A stretch of DNA of 64,000 bases. Origin: Paenibacillus tritici. Its GTDB lineage: Bacteria > Bacillota > Bacilli > Paenibacillales > Paenibacillaceae. The notes below the pieces were generated by a model. It was not told where the DNA came from. It worked only from the letters and a program-made list of their open reading frames with translations, and ran no database searches. Of the stretch, positions 34,164 through 42,316 are shown piece by piece. How positions within the stretch are numbered: the stretch's first letter is position 1; every line of letters starts with the position of its first letter. The DNA lies in the NCBI RefSeq assembly GCF_013204885.1, contig NZ_JABMKX010000001.1, forward strand, positions 124,001 to 188,000, in the 5' to 3' direction. A program made the translations under genes and the position numbers.

Positions 34164-35355
34164 ATCCTTTTGCCTGAGCCTGGCCCTGCTGCTGGTCCTT
34201 CAAGTGCTGCTAACAGGCTGCTGGGACAATGTTGAACTCAACCGGCGGGCCATTATTTCCGGGATAGCGATCGACAGGGGGGACACGGAGGCTGAGAAGT
34301 ACAAGCTTTCTTTTCAAGTGATTGTGGCGGAGGAAATATCCGGGGAGAAGAGCAGGGGAATCTCACCGGTAGCTCTCTACACAGGGGTAGGCCGGACGAT
34401 GTTCGAGGCGCTCGCGGACGCTTCCCGCCAGACAGCACGCTTCTTATCGCTGGGACATGTGCGGGTACTGGTGATCTCCGAGAAGTTCGCCCGTGAAGGG
34501 ATCAAGGACATTCTGGATGTACTGGAACGGGAGAGCGATACCCGGCTTAACAGCGAGATCTTTATCTCCAAGGGACAGCCTGCCCGTGAATTGATGTCTA
34601 CCATGACGGTGTTCAGCAAAATCCCGGCCAATGACCTGGTAGAGAAGCTGGAGACGACCTCCAAGCAATTTGGGTATAACTTCAGGATGGCAGTAGATGA
34701 CGTAATCCGGGGAATTCAGATCAGGGGAGGCGGTCCGATCATCAACGGGGTATATACGAGCGGAGACCGTGAACAGGCAGGCAGCAATGACAGCCTCAAG
34801 AATATCGAACCCCGGACGATTCTGAGAGTCTCCGGGCTGGCAGCATTCAAGGATGATAAATTGAAGGGCTGGCTTACGGGCGACGCCGCGGTGGGCACCG
34901 TTCTGCTGCATAACAACCTCAGGGAGTATCCGAGCCTGCTCAAAGACAAGGAGGGCGGTTATATTTCCTTCAATATTTATCAGTCCCAGGTAACGCTGAA
35001 GGTTCAGTCGGCAGACCCGGAGCATCCCGTCATTACCATCAAAATCACGCAGCAGGCTGCGCTCAAGGAATCTCCGAATACGCTGGATCTTACTTCTCCC
35101 CGGGTACTGGATGAGCTGTCGGACCAGCTTACAGAAGAGACGGTGAAACAGCTTAAGGCGGCCGTAAGTGCTGCCAGAGGATATAAGAGTGATTATCTCG
35201 GCTTTGGACAAGCACTTCAGCGTAAGAACCCTCGTGGCTGGAAGAAGATCAAGGATCATTGGGAAGAGGTATTTACCACCTGTGGAATCCGATTCGAGGC
35301 GGATGTGATCATCCGGCATACGGATATGCGCAGCAATTCTTTTCAAATCTATTAA
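34150..35355 (+). CDS. gerC: Spore germination lipoprotein, Ger(x)C family (C subunit)
   Basis: Protein of 401 residues with a lipoprotein signal: MMRNRSFCLSLALLL, then lipobox LTGC. CWDNVELNRRAIISGIAIDR after the lipidated Cys is the Ger(x)C hallmark. It is the membrane-anchored outer part of the receptor. The ATG at 34150 has GGAGGGGG just upstream and overlaps the end of the A gene by 14 bases. The C-terminal domain includes LGFGQALQRKNPRGWKKIKDHW, also typical of the family. Confidence 0.93.
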   Translation: MMRNRSFCLSLALLLVLQVLLTGCWDNVELNRRAIISGIAIDRGDTEAEKYKLSFQVIVAEEISGEKSRGISPVALYTGVGRTMFEALADASRQTARFLSLGHVRVLVISEKFAREGIKDILDVLERESDTRLNSEIFISKGQPARELMSTMTVFSKIPANDLVEKLETTSKQFGYNFRMAVDDVIRGIQIRGGGPIINGVYTSGDREQAGSNDSLKNIEPRTILRVSGLAAFKDDKLKGWLTGDAAVGTVLLHNNLREYPSLLKDKEGGYISFNIYQSQVTLKVQSADPEHPVITIKITQQAALKESPNTLDLTSPRVLDELSDQLTEETVKQLKAAVSAARGYKSDYLGFGQALQRKNPRGWKKIKDHWEEVFTTCGIRFEADVIIRHTDMRSNSFQIY

Positions 35356-35379
35356 GTTTGCCGGGGAGGAGAATCAGGA

Positions 35380-36480
35380 ATGGGGAAGGTCAAATTTGGA
35401 TTAGGCGAGTTTTTTTGCTTGACGGTTCTATTTGAGCTGGGCACGGCGCTGGTTGTTAATCTGGGCATGGAATCGGGCCGGGATGCGTGGCTCTCCATTC
35501 TGCTCGGCTGTGTGGCCGGGCTAATTATGTTCACAGGGTATGCCTATCTGTACCGCAAGCAGCCGGATCTGCCTTTTACAGCCTATACGAGGAAGCTGCT
35601 CGGCAAATATATCGGGACTCCGGTAGCCTTGGGGTACATTATTCTCTACATTAATCTTGCCGCCCGGGATCTGCGCGATGGCAGCACTATGCTGGCTATG
35701 GCGACTATGCACAACACCCCTCTGTTCATACTCAGTACCCTGATGCTGCTATCGGGAGCCTATGTGCTGCATAAGGGACTGGAGGTGCTGGGCAGAACTT
35801 CCATGGTATTTGCGGTTGTGGTAATGCTGATCGGCCTCTTCGGTACCCTGATGCTGATGCTCTCGGGAACGATCAATCTGAACAGATTGTTGCCGGTACT
35901 TGAGAATGGAATCCAGCCGGTGCTGGCCTCGGTGATTCATCAAAATTATATGTTTCCGTTCGGGGAGATGGTATGCTTCACGATGCTGATGCCCTATCTG
36001 GCAAATGTCAAAAAAGGCCCGTGGGTCATTGCCGCCGCCATGCTGTTCTCCGCGTTTTTACTCAGCTTCACTATGGCATTGAACATTTCTGTCCTGGGTG
36101 AGGATATCGTGGAACGCTCCCCGCTCCCGCTGATGCCGACGATCAGCAAGATTTCCATTTCGGATTTCATTCAGCGGGTAGATATTTTCGTGGTCATGGT
36201 GCTGATTATCGGAGTTTTTTTCAAAATGGCGGTATTCTTCGCTGCGGCGCTGGTCGGAATTTCCGAGCTGTTCCGGATGCCGTACCGCAGGATGCTCTAT
36301 CCCTGTGCGCTGATCATTCTGTTCACCTCTATGCTGGATGCGCGCAGCTTCATTGAACATCTGGATGAGGGAGGGACCCTGCTGTACAGGGTATATCCTT
36401 ATTTCATGGTGGTAATTCCGGTAGTACTGGTGATTGTAACGGCGGTCCGCGATCATTTCTCCGCCCCCCGGCCAGGCTGA
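35380..36480 (+). CDS. gerB: Spore germination permease, GerAB type (B subunit)
   Basis: Protein of 366 residues with ten predicted membrane segments, belonging to the amino-acid permease-like GerAB/endospore germination permease family. B subunits bind the germinant. The gene is 24 bp after the C gene, with GGGGAGGAG as ribosome binding site, so the operon order is A-C-B rather than the more usual A-B-C. Its last 28 bases overlap the 3' end of a small gene on the other strand, and no terminator is seen between the two. Confidence 0.92.
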   Translation: MGKVKFGLGEFFCLTVLFELGTALVVNLGMESGRDAWLSILLGCVAGLIMFTGYAYLYRKQPDLPFTAYTRKLLGKYIGTPVALGYIILYINLAARDLRDGSTMLAMATMHNTPLFILSTLMLLSGAYVLHKGLEVLGRTSMVFAVVVMLIGLFGTLMLMLSGTINLNRLLPVLENGIQPVLASVIHQNYMFPFGEMVCFTMLMPYLANVKKGPWVIAAAMLFSAFLLSFTMALNISVLGEDIVERSPLPLMPTISKISISDFIQRVDIFVVMVLIIGVFFKMAVFFAAALVGISELFRMPYRRMLYPCALIILFTSMLDARSFIEHLDEGGTLLYRVYPYFMVVIPVVLVIVTAVRDHFSAPRPG

Positions 36481-36710
36481 TTCCCGCGAATCCAATAGAT
36501 GGCGTCCGGAATGATCAGAAGCAGCAGCAGTGCAGCCGCAGTCAGCTTCTCGGAAGCGGTGTACAGCAGATAGTTCAGAATGTAGCTGATATTCCCCAGG
36601 CCATAGCCCAGCATCCAGTCCGTCAGGTACAGATATAGCACTGAGAGCGCAGACAGCAGGAGGATCACAGCATATTTGCGCAGCAGCAGCTTCCTTGTAT
36701 TCTTCTTCAT
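36453..36710 (-). CDS. Small two-segment membrane protein, unknown
   Basis: Protein of 85 residues from an ATG with GAGGAG upstream on the minus strand. It starts MKKNTRKLLLRKY, followed by two hydrophobic segments (about 14-32 and 48-68) and a short basic tail. I do not recognise the family. Its 3' end overlaps gerB tail to tail by 28 bp. Expression from the other strand could affect gerB mRNA. The good ribosome binding site and charge pattern argue that it is real. Confidence 0.65.
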   Translation of the reverse strand: MKKNTRKLLLRKYAVILLLSALSVLYLYLTDWMLGYGLGNISYILNYLLYTASEKLTAAALLLLLIIPDAIYWIRGNQPGRGAEK

Positions 36711-36831
36711 TTCACAGGCTCCTCTGCAAAGAATAGGAGTAGTATAAATCAATTGCCGGACCCGCATACAAGGAAAAGCAGCCGCAGCCTAAATTGCCTG
36801 CTAAAGCTTATCATCCATCCCGTTTTATGTT

Positions 36832-36852
36832 ACATTAGTATGAAACTAATGT
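36832..36852 (+). promoter_or_regulatory. 8-bp inverted repeat upstream of the yitJ-like gene
   Basis: ACATTAGT (36832-36839) and ACTAATGT (36845-36852) form a perfect inverted repeat with a 5-bp gap, just before the GGGGGAGG ribosome binding site. It could be an operator or a short mRNA hairpin near the start. Confidence 0.45.
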
Positions 36853-36873
36853 CAGTTGGGGGAGGTTCTTGCG

Positions 36874-38748
36874 GTGAAGCCGGATTTGCGCTCTGCATGG
36901 GAGAAGAACGTATTAGTCGGAGACGGAGCGATGGGAACCTTTTTGTATCAGAAGGGTTTCCCTGTCGGCATCTCTTATGAGGAATTGAATCTGACCTCTC
37001 CGGAGGTAATTGAGGATGTGCACCGGAGCTACATTAACGCCGGTGCTGTACTGCTGGAGAGTAACACATACTCGGCCAACTACGATAAGCTGTCCAAGTT
37101 CGGTCTGGAATCCAAGGTTGCGGATATCAACCGTGCAGGGGTCAGAATTGCCCGCAAGGCTGCCGGAGAGAACGGCTATGTCGTCGGTGCAATCGGTTCG
37201 ATCCGCGCCGGCAAGCGGGCTAATCTGTCCGCTTCCGAGCTGAAGAGATTCTTCTCGCAGCAGATTGCTGCACTCCTGGAAGAAGCGCCGGACGGGATCA
37301 TGCTGGAGACCTTCTATGACGTCGAAGAGCTTCATCTGGCGCTTAAGGCTGTGCGCAAGCTCAGCCCTCTGCCGGTGATTTGCCAGCTGGCTGTAGATGA
37401 TTCGGCGCGGACGCTGGACGGGTTAACCCTGCCGGAAGCCTTCCATATTCTGCAGCAGGACGGAGCGGATGTCATCGGCTTCAACTGCAACACCGGACCG
37501 AACGGAATCAAGCGTGCGCTGGGTACGCTTCAGGGCAAGCTTGTGCTTCCGGTGTCGATCTATCCGAATGCAGGGGTAGCGGATTATGTGGACGGACAGT
37601 ACCGCTATGGGGCTTCACCGGAATATTTCGGCCAGATGGCTCCGGTCTTTGCGGACATGGGCAGCCGGATCATCGGAGGCTGCTGCGGTACCACACCCCG
37701 GCATATCGAAGAGATCTCTGCTGCACTCAAGGGTTATGTGGTTGAACCGCTGCCTGAACCGGTTGAAGCTGTAACGGCTGAACGGATTGCTGTACAGGAG
37801 CATCTGGCGGCTGACGAGGGACAGGGCGGCGGCGAACCGACGCTTGTGGATCTGGTGAAGGAGCGTCATACCGTCATCGTGGAGCTTGATCCTCCGCGTG
37901 ATCTGGACATCGCGAAGTTCATGCGCGGGGCAGAGGCGCTGCGCCGGGCCGGAGCCGACGCGCTGACGCTGGCCGATAATTCGCTTGCCGTAACCCGGAT
38001 GAGCAATATGGCGCTCGGACATCTGGTGCAGGCCCGCACGGGTCTGCGGCCGCTGGTGCATGTGGCCTGCCGTGACCGCAATCTGATTGGCACCCAGTCG
38101 CATCTGATGGGCTTCGACGCGCTGGGCATTGACCATGTTCTGGCTGTGACCGGAGACCCTGCACGGTTCGGGGACCTGCCGGGCTCAAGCTCGATTTATG
38201 ACCTGACCTCTTTCGAAATCATACGTATGATCAAGCAGTTGAATGACGGTGTAGCCTTCTCCGGCAAGCCGCTCAAGCAAAAGGCCAAGTTCGTCATCGG
38301 AGCTGCCTTCAATCCCAACGTCAAGCATCTGGACAAAGCGGTGGAGCGGCTGGAGAAGAAGATTGCCTCGGGTGCGGATTATATCATGACCCAGCCCGTG
38401 TATGATCCTGAATTGATTGCCCGTATTGCCGAGGCCACCCGGCATCTGGATATTCCGATCTTTATCGGGATCATGCCGCTGGCCAGCGGCCGGAATGCGG
38501 AGTATCTTCATAATGAAGTTCCGGGTATTCAGCTATCCGCCGAGGTGCGCAGCCGGATGCAGGGACTCGAAGGTGAAGCGGGACGGGCTGAAGGAGTTAT
38601 GATCGCCAAGGAGCTGCTGGATGCGGCGATTCCGCATTTTAACGGCATTTATCTGATTACGCCATTTATGTTCTATGATATGAGTGTGCAGCTGCTGGAG
38701 TATATTTGGGAGAAGCAGGGACGGCAATTATCCCCCTTGTTTCGCTAG
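36874..38748 (+). CDS. yitJ: Bifunctional homocysteine S-methyltransferase / methylenetetrahydrofolate reductase
   Basis: Protein of 624 residues made of two enzymes. The N-terminal half is a zinc homocysteine methyltransferase (VGDGAMGTFL; zinc ligands Cys205 in GFNCNTGP and Cys270-Cys271 in GGCCGTTPRHI). The C-terminal half, from about 325, is MTHF reductase (VELDPPRDLD, AVTGDPARFGD, IMTQPVYDPE). Together they turn 5,10-methylene-THF into 5-methyl-THF and remethylate homocysteine. The GTG at 36874 is 8 nt after GGGGGAGG; a TTG six codons upstream overlaps that site. In Bacillus subtilis yitJ has an S-box riboswitch, and none is seen here. Confidence 0.93.
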   Translation: MKPDLRSAWEKNVLVGDGAMGTFLYQKGFPVGISYEELNLTSPEVIEDVHRSYINAGAVLLESNTYSANYDKLSKFGLESKVADINRAGVRIARKAAGENGYVVGAIGSIRAGKRANLSASELKRFFSQQIAALLEEAPDGIMLETFYDVEELHLALKAVRKLSPLPVICQLAVDDSARTLDGLTLPEAFHILQQDGADVIGFNCNTGPNGIKRALGTLQGKLVLPVSIYPNAGVADYVDGQYRYGASPEYFGQMAPVFADMGSRIIGGCCGTTPRHIEEISAALKGYVVEPLPEPVEAVTAERIAVQEHLAADEGQGGGEPTLVDLVKERHTVIVELDPPRDLDIAKFMRGAEALRRAGADALTLADNSLAVTRMSNMALGHLVQARTGLRPLVHVACRDRNLIGTQSHLMGFDALGIDHVLAVTGDPARFGDLPGSSSIYDLTSFEIIRMIKQLNDGVAFSGKPLKQKAKFVIGAAFNPNVKHLDKAVERLEKKIASGADYIMTQPVYDPELIARIAEATRHLDIPIFIGIMPLASGRNAEYLHNEVPGIQLSAEVRSRMQGLEGEAGRAEGVMIAKELLDAAIPHFNGIYLITPFMFYDMSVQLLEYIWEKQGRQLSPLFR

Positions 38749-38786
38749 TAAGAATCAATTACAATAGTGTAATGGATGTGATTCCG

Positions 38787-39677
38787 TTGTCATTTAGTAT
38801 GACCGGATACGGTCAGTCAGCCCTGCAATTCGGCGGTTACAAGATTACCTTCGAAGTGAAATCGGTGAATAACCGGTACTGCGAAGTTGTACTGCGGATG
38901 CCCCGGGAATGGACGGGTTATGAGGATATGCTGCGCAGAATGGTTCAGGCTCATATCAGACGGGGACGGGTAGATGTCATTATTAATAGGGAACTTACCG
39001 ATGGAGCGGCTGGCGCGCATGCGCTGGACCGCAACATGGTGAAGTCCTATCTTGATGCAGCGGAAGCACTGGTCCGGGAGTATGGCTTCAAGGGGGAGTT
39101 AACCCTTCAGGATATTCTTGCTATGCCCGGTGTGATGGATGCTAAGGAAGAGGCTTCTCCTGCTGATTCCTCCGGGGAACTTGCAGGTCTTCTGGAGAAG
39201 GGGCTTCATCTTAGTCTGGAGGCCCTTCTGGAGATGCGTAGCCGTGAAGGCGCCTATCTGACGGCAGATCTGACACGGCGGCTTGACCGTCTGGAAGAGC
39301 TGCACACGGGGATTAGTGCACTTGCTCCTCTGGTGGTTGAGGAATACCGCGAGAAGCTGCGGCAGCGGCTTAGCCAGCTGAATGACGGGAGCTTCCCATG
39401 GGATGAGCATAAATTCGGCATGGAAGTTGCCATTTTTGCCGACCGCTGCAATATAGATGAGGAGCTAACCCGGCTCTATAGCCATTTCGGCCAGTGCAGG
39501 GCGCTGCTGCTTGGCAGCGAGCCTGCCGGACGCAAGCTGGATTTTCTTATTCAGGAGATGAACAGGGAGACCAACACAATCGGGTCGAAGTGCAATCATC
39601 TGGCAGTGGTGAATCTCACGCTTGATCTGAAGGCGGAGCTTGAGAAGATTCGTGAACAAGCGGCGAATTTAGAATGA
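38787..39677 (+). CDS. yloC: YicC/YloC family endoribonuclease
   Basis: Protein of 296 residues starting SFSMTGYGQS, the family signature, and ending DFLIQEMNRETNTIGSKCN and LEKIREQAANLE (DUF1732 part). YicC-type proteins are stress-linked RNases that act with or on PNPase in Escherichia coli. The TTG at 38787 is chosen because GGATGTGAT fits the anti-SD with normal spacing; an ATG five codons upstream is less likely. First gene of the yloC-remA-gmk-rpoZ unit, the same order as in Bacillus subtilis. Confidence 0.93.
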   Translation: MSFSMTGYGQSALQFGGYKITFEVKSVNNRYCEVVLRMPREWTGYEDMLRRMVQAHIRRGRVDVIINRELTDGAAGAHALDRNMVKSYLDAAEALVREYGFKGELTLQDILAMPGVMDAKEEASPADSSGELAGLLEKGLHLSLEALLEMRSREGAYLTADLTRRLDRLEELHTGISALAPLVVEEYREKLRQRLSQLNDGSFPWDEHKFGMEVAIFADRCNIDEELTRLYSHFGQCRALLLGSEPAGRKLDFLIQEMNRETNTIGSKCNHLAVVNLTLDLKAELEKIREQAANLE

Positions 39678-39728
39678 CAGGGACCTGAAGCATGCAATGA
39701 TGGAATTTATGGGGGGAACAACCGGAAC

Positions 39729-39989
39729 ATGGCAATCAAATTAATCAACATCGGCTTTGGGAATATCGTGTCAGCCAACCGTATTATTTCCATTGTCAGC
39801 CCGGAATCGGCGCCGATCAAGAGAATTATACAGGAGGCCAGAGACAGGCATATGCTGATCGATGCCACCTACGGAAGGCGGACAAGGGCTGTTATTATTA
39901 CGGACAGCGATCATGTGATTCTCTCGGCTGTACAGCCTGAGACCGTTGCTCACCGCCTATCCAGCAAAGATGACGATAACGACGAATAA
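39729..39989 (+). CDS. remA: Extracellular matrix regulator RemA
   Basis: Protein of 86 residues (DUF370) that matches Rem[21 protein letters not shown] and [22 protein letters not shown]. RemA forms ring-shaped oligomers that bind DNA and switch on biofilm matrix and osmoprotection genes in Bacillus subtilis. An Asp/Glu-rich tail ends the protein. It is 52 bp after yloC, with a GGGGGG ribosome binding site. Confidence 0.96.
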   Translation: MAIKLINIGFGNIVSANRIISIVSPESAPIKRIIQEARDRHMLIDATYGRRTRAVIITDSDHVILSAVQPETVAHRLSSKDDDNDE

Positions 39990-40007
39990 CAACAATTGGA
40001 GTGTATT

Positions 40008-40577
40008 ATGTCAAAAGGATTGCTGATTATACTGTCCGGCCCTTCCGGTGTCGGCAAAGGTACGGTCTGCACTGCGCTGCGGCCGAGAATGCCTGAACTC
40101 GTCTATTCTGTTTCTGCCACCACACGCTTGCCGCGTTCGGGTGAAGAGGACGGAGTCAATTACTTTTTCAAATCCAGAGAGCAGTTCGCTGACATGATTG
40201 AAGGCGACAAGCTGCTGGAATATGCGGAGTACGTAGGCAATTATTACGGTACTCCGCGTGATTTTGTAGAGAGAACACTTGAGAGCGGAAGAGATATTAT
40301 TCTGGAGATCGAGGTTCAGGGAGCTCTCAAAGTCAAAGAGAAATTTCCCGAAGGGATCTTTGTATTCCTTCTTCCCCCGTCCATGGACGAGTTGAAGGAC
40401 CGCATCCGCGGACGCGGAACAGAGCATCCTGATGTGATCAGCCACCGCATGTCTGTGGCAGAGGACGAGATCGGTTTGATCCGGCATTATGATTATGCCG
40501 TGGTGAATGATGAGATTGATCTGGCCTGCAAGCGAATAGAAAGCATTATTATCGCCGAACATTGTAAGGTGCGATGA
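40008..40577 (+). CDS. gmk: Guanylate kinase
   Basis: Protein of 189 residues that phosphorylates GMP to GDP. The P-loop GPSGVGKGT is at residues 11-19, followed by [13 protein letters not shown], which binds GMP, and the lid region [12 protein letters not shown]. The ATG at 40008 has GGAG 6 nt upstream. It is linked to remA by an 18-bp gap. In Firmicutes this enzyme is also a target of ppGpp inhibition; that is family knowledge. Confidence 0.97.
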   Translation: MSKGLLIILSGPSGVGKGTVCTALRPRMPELVYSVSATTRLPRSGEEDGVNYFFKSREQFADMIEGDKLLEYAEYVGNYYGTPRDFVERTLESGRDIILEIEVQGALKVKEKFPEGIFVFLLPPSMDELKDRIRGRGTEHPDVISHRMSVAEDEIGLIRHYDYAVVNDEIDLACKRIESIIIAEHCKVR

Positions 40578-40632
40578 ACAAGTTCTACAGGATTGGTCCA
40601 TATTTACAGTAAAAGATGAAGAGGTGCCTTAC

Positions 40633-40833
40633 ATGCTATATCCATCCATTGACGAATTGGTGACTAAGGTCGACAGCAAGTATTCCCTGGTAGTCGCTTC
40701 AGCCCGCCGGGCCAGAGCACTTCGTGAAGGCGGCAAGACCGATATCGTTGCGCCTAAATCGCATAAGTATGTCGGGGTTGCGCTCGAAGAGATCTATGAA
40801 GACCGTATTATTGTAACGCGCGGCGAGGAATAG
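40633..40833 (+). CDS. rpoZ: RNA polymerase omega subunit
   Basis: Protein of 66 residues with YPSIDELVTKVDSKYSLVVA and ARRARALREGG, the conserved omega helices that wrap the beta-prime tail. The ATG at 40633 follows AGAGGTG by 7 nt; a GTG at 40624 lies inside that site. Last gene of the unit, followed by the dispersed element and a terminator. Confidence 0.97.
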   Translation: MLYPSIDELVTKVDSKYSLVVASARRARALREGGKTDIVAPKSHKYVGVALEEIYEDRIIVTRGEE

Positions 40834-40886
40834 GACGGTTCTAACGGCACAGGGCACTAGAGGCCTGGTGCAATAGAGAATCCGTA

Positions 40887-40942
40887 TATTTCCCGCTGAA
40901 ATGGTGCCGTCTGGACAAGGGCGGCAGTGCCATTTCTGCCGG
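40887..40942 (+). repeat. Dispersed two-stem element, copy 2
   Basis: Begins TATTTCCCGCTGAAATGG. Outer stem GAAATGG (40898-40904) with CCATTTC (40930-40936); inner stem GCCGTC (40906-40911) with GGCGGC (40920-40925, one G-T pair). The outer stem differs from copies 1 and 4 by a compensated T-A for C-G pair. Lies between rpoZ and coaBC. Confidence 0.82.
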
Positions 40943-40965
40943 GTAAGTAATTTTATATTTTGACA

Positions 40966-41014
40966 ATAGCCCGTACCGGGCTGTTCCTGACAACCGGAAG
41001 GTTGTTATTTTTTT
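40966..41014 (+). terminator. Tandem hairpins and terminator ending the rpoZ transcript
   Basis: AGCCCG with CGGGCT forms a first hairpin near 40968-40982. ACAACC (40990-40995), a GGAA loop and GGTTGT (41000-41005) form a second, followed by a long T run. Confidence 0.8.
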
Positions 41015-41083
41015 CTCTATTGATAAGGATATGTGCAGGTCTATATAGATGGGTACAGACTTCAGAAGCGGGGGGAGAGCATA

Positions 41084-42316
41084 GTGAAGAGCTTACAAGG
41101 GAAGTCCATTATACTTGGAATTACAGGCGGAATTGCTGCGTACAAGGCGGCTGCATTGACCAGCAAGCTTACCCAGAAGGGCGCCAAGGTGCATGTCATC
41201 ATGACAGCATCGGCCAAGCAGTTCATTACGGAGCTGACGCTCCAGTCCTTGTCGAAGCAGCGGGTGTTCAGTGATACTTTTCAGGAACGCGACCCGTCTT
41301 CGATCTCGCATATTGATCTGGCGGATTCCGCCGACCTGGTCCTGATCGCTCCGGCTACCGCCAATATTATCGCCAAAATGGCCCATGGGCTGGCAGATGA
41401 CATGCTGTCAACTACGCTCCTTGCCGTTACAGCGCCTATTATGGTAGCTCCGGCAATGAATGTCCATATGTATCAGCATCCGGCGGTTATCAGCAATATG
41501 GATACACTCTATAAGCGGGGTGTACAGTTTATTGAGCCCGGAGAAGGACAATTGGCCTGCGGTTATGTGGGCAAGGGACGGCTGGAGGAGCCGGAGACGA
41601 TTGTGAAGGTGGTTGAGAACTTTTTTGTTAGGCAACAGGAGAAGGAATCCGGACCGCTTACCGGCAAAAAAATAGTGATTACCGCAGGCGGCACCGTGGA
41701 GCGTATTGATCCGGTCCGTTATATCTCCAATGATTCCTCGGGCAAAATGGGCTTCGCCCTGGCGCGTGCTGCACGTGCTATGGGGGCCGAAGTGACGCTG
41801 ATCGCCGCACGTACCGACGAAGCGCCGCCTCTTGACCCGGCTATTCATCTGGTCCGCGTTGAATCGGCACAGGATATGTATGAGGCGGTTATGGACCGCT
41901 GGACGGATTGCGATATTATGGTCAAAGCGGCCGCGGTTGCGGATTACCGCCCGAGACAGAGCAGCGAATCCAAGATTAAAAAAAGCGGCGACACCCTGAC
42001 GCTTGAGCTGGTGAAGACGACCGATATTCTGGAGAGTCTGGGGAAAAATAAGGATAAGCAGTTCCTGATCGGCTTCGCCGCCGAAACCGGAAACGCCGAA
42101 TTCTACGCCAGGGACAAGCTGATCCGCAAGAATCTCGATCTGGTTGTGGCCAATGATGTGACGCTGGAGGGTGCCGGATTCGGTACGGACACTAACATCG
42201 TGAAGGTCTATGACATCGAAGGGCTGGTCCTTGATCTTCCGCTGGCTTCCAAGGATGAGGTAGCGCGCCAGGTCCTGCGGCTGGCTGCAGACCGTGTTGC
42301 CGGAGCTTTATTATAA
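41084..42316 (+). CDS. coaBC: Phosphopantothenoylcysteine decarboxylase / phosphopantothenate-cysteine ligase
   Basis: Protein of 410 residues, bifunctional in coenzyme A synthesis. The CoaC half is a flavoprotein (ILGITGGIAAYKAAAL, then VAPAMNVHMYQHPA with PAMN). The CoaB half starts near 195 (KIVITAGGTVERIDPVRYIS) and includes VKAAAVADYRP and KIKK. The GTG at 41084 has GGGGGGAG 7 nt upstream. Its TAA overlaps the priA start, so both are translated together. This begins the coaBC-priA-def-fmt-rsmB cluster. Confidence 0.96.
   Translation: MKSLQGKSIILGITGGIAAYKAAALTSKLTQKGAKVHVIMTASAKQFITELTLQSLSKQRVFSDTFQERDPSSISHIDLADSADLVLIAPATANIIAKMAHGLADDMLSTTLLAVTAPIMVAPAMNVHMYQHPAVISNMDTLYKRGVQFIEPGEGQLACGYVGKGRLEEPETIVKVVENFFVRQQEKESGPLTGKKIVITAGGTVERIDPVRYISNDSSGKMGFALARAARAMGAEVTLIAARTDEAPPLDPAIHLVRVESAQDMYEAVMDRWTDCDIMVKAAAVADYRPRQSSESKIKKSGDTLTLELVKTTDILESLGKNKDKQFLIGFAAETGNAEFYARDKLIRKNLDLVVANDVTLEGAGFGTDTNIVKVYDIEGLVLDLPLASKDEVARQVLRLAADRVAGALL

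Noticed and set aside
36720..36873. S-box riboswitch before the yitJ-like gene
   Set aside because: Too short and lacking the conserved S-box segments and terminator hairpin.
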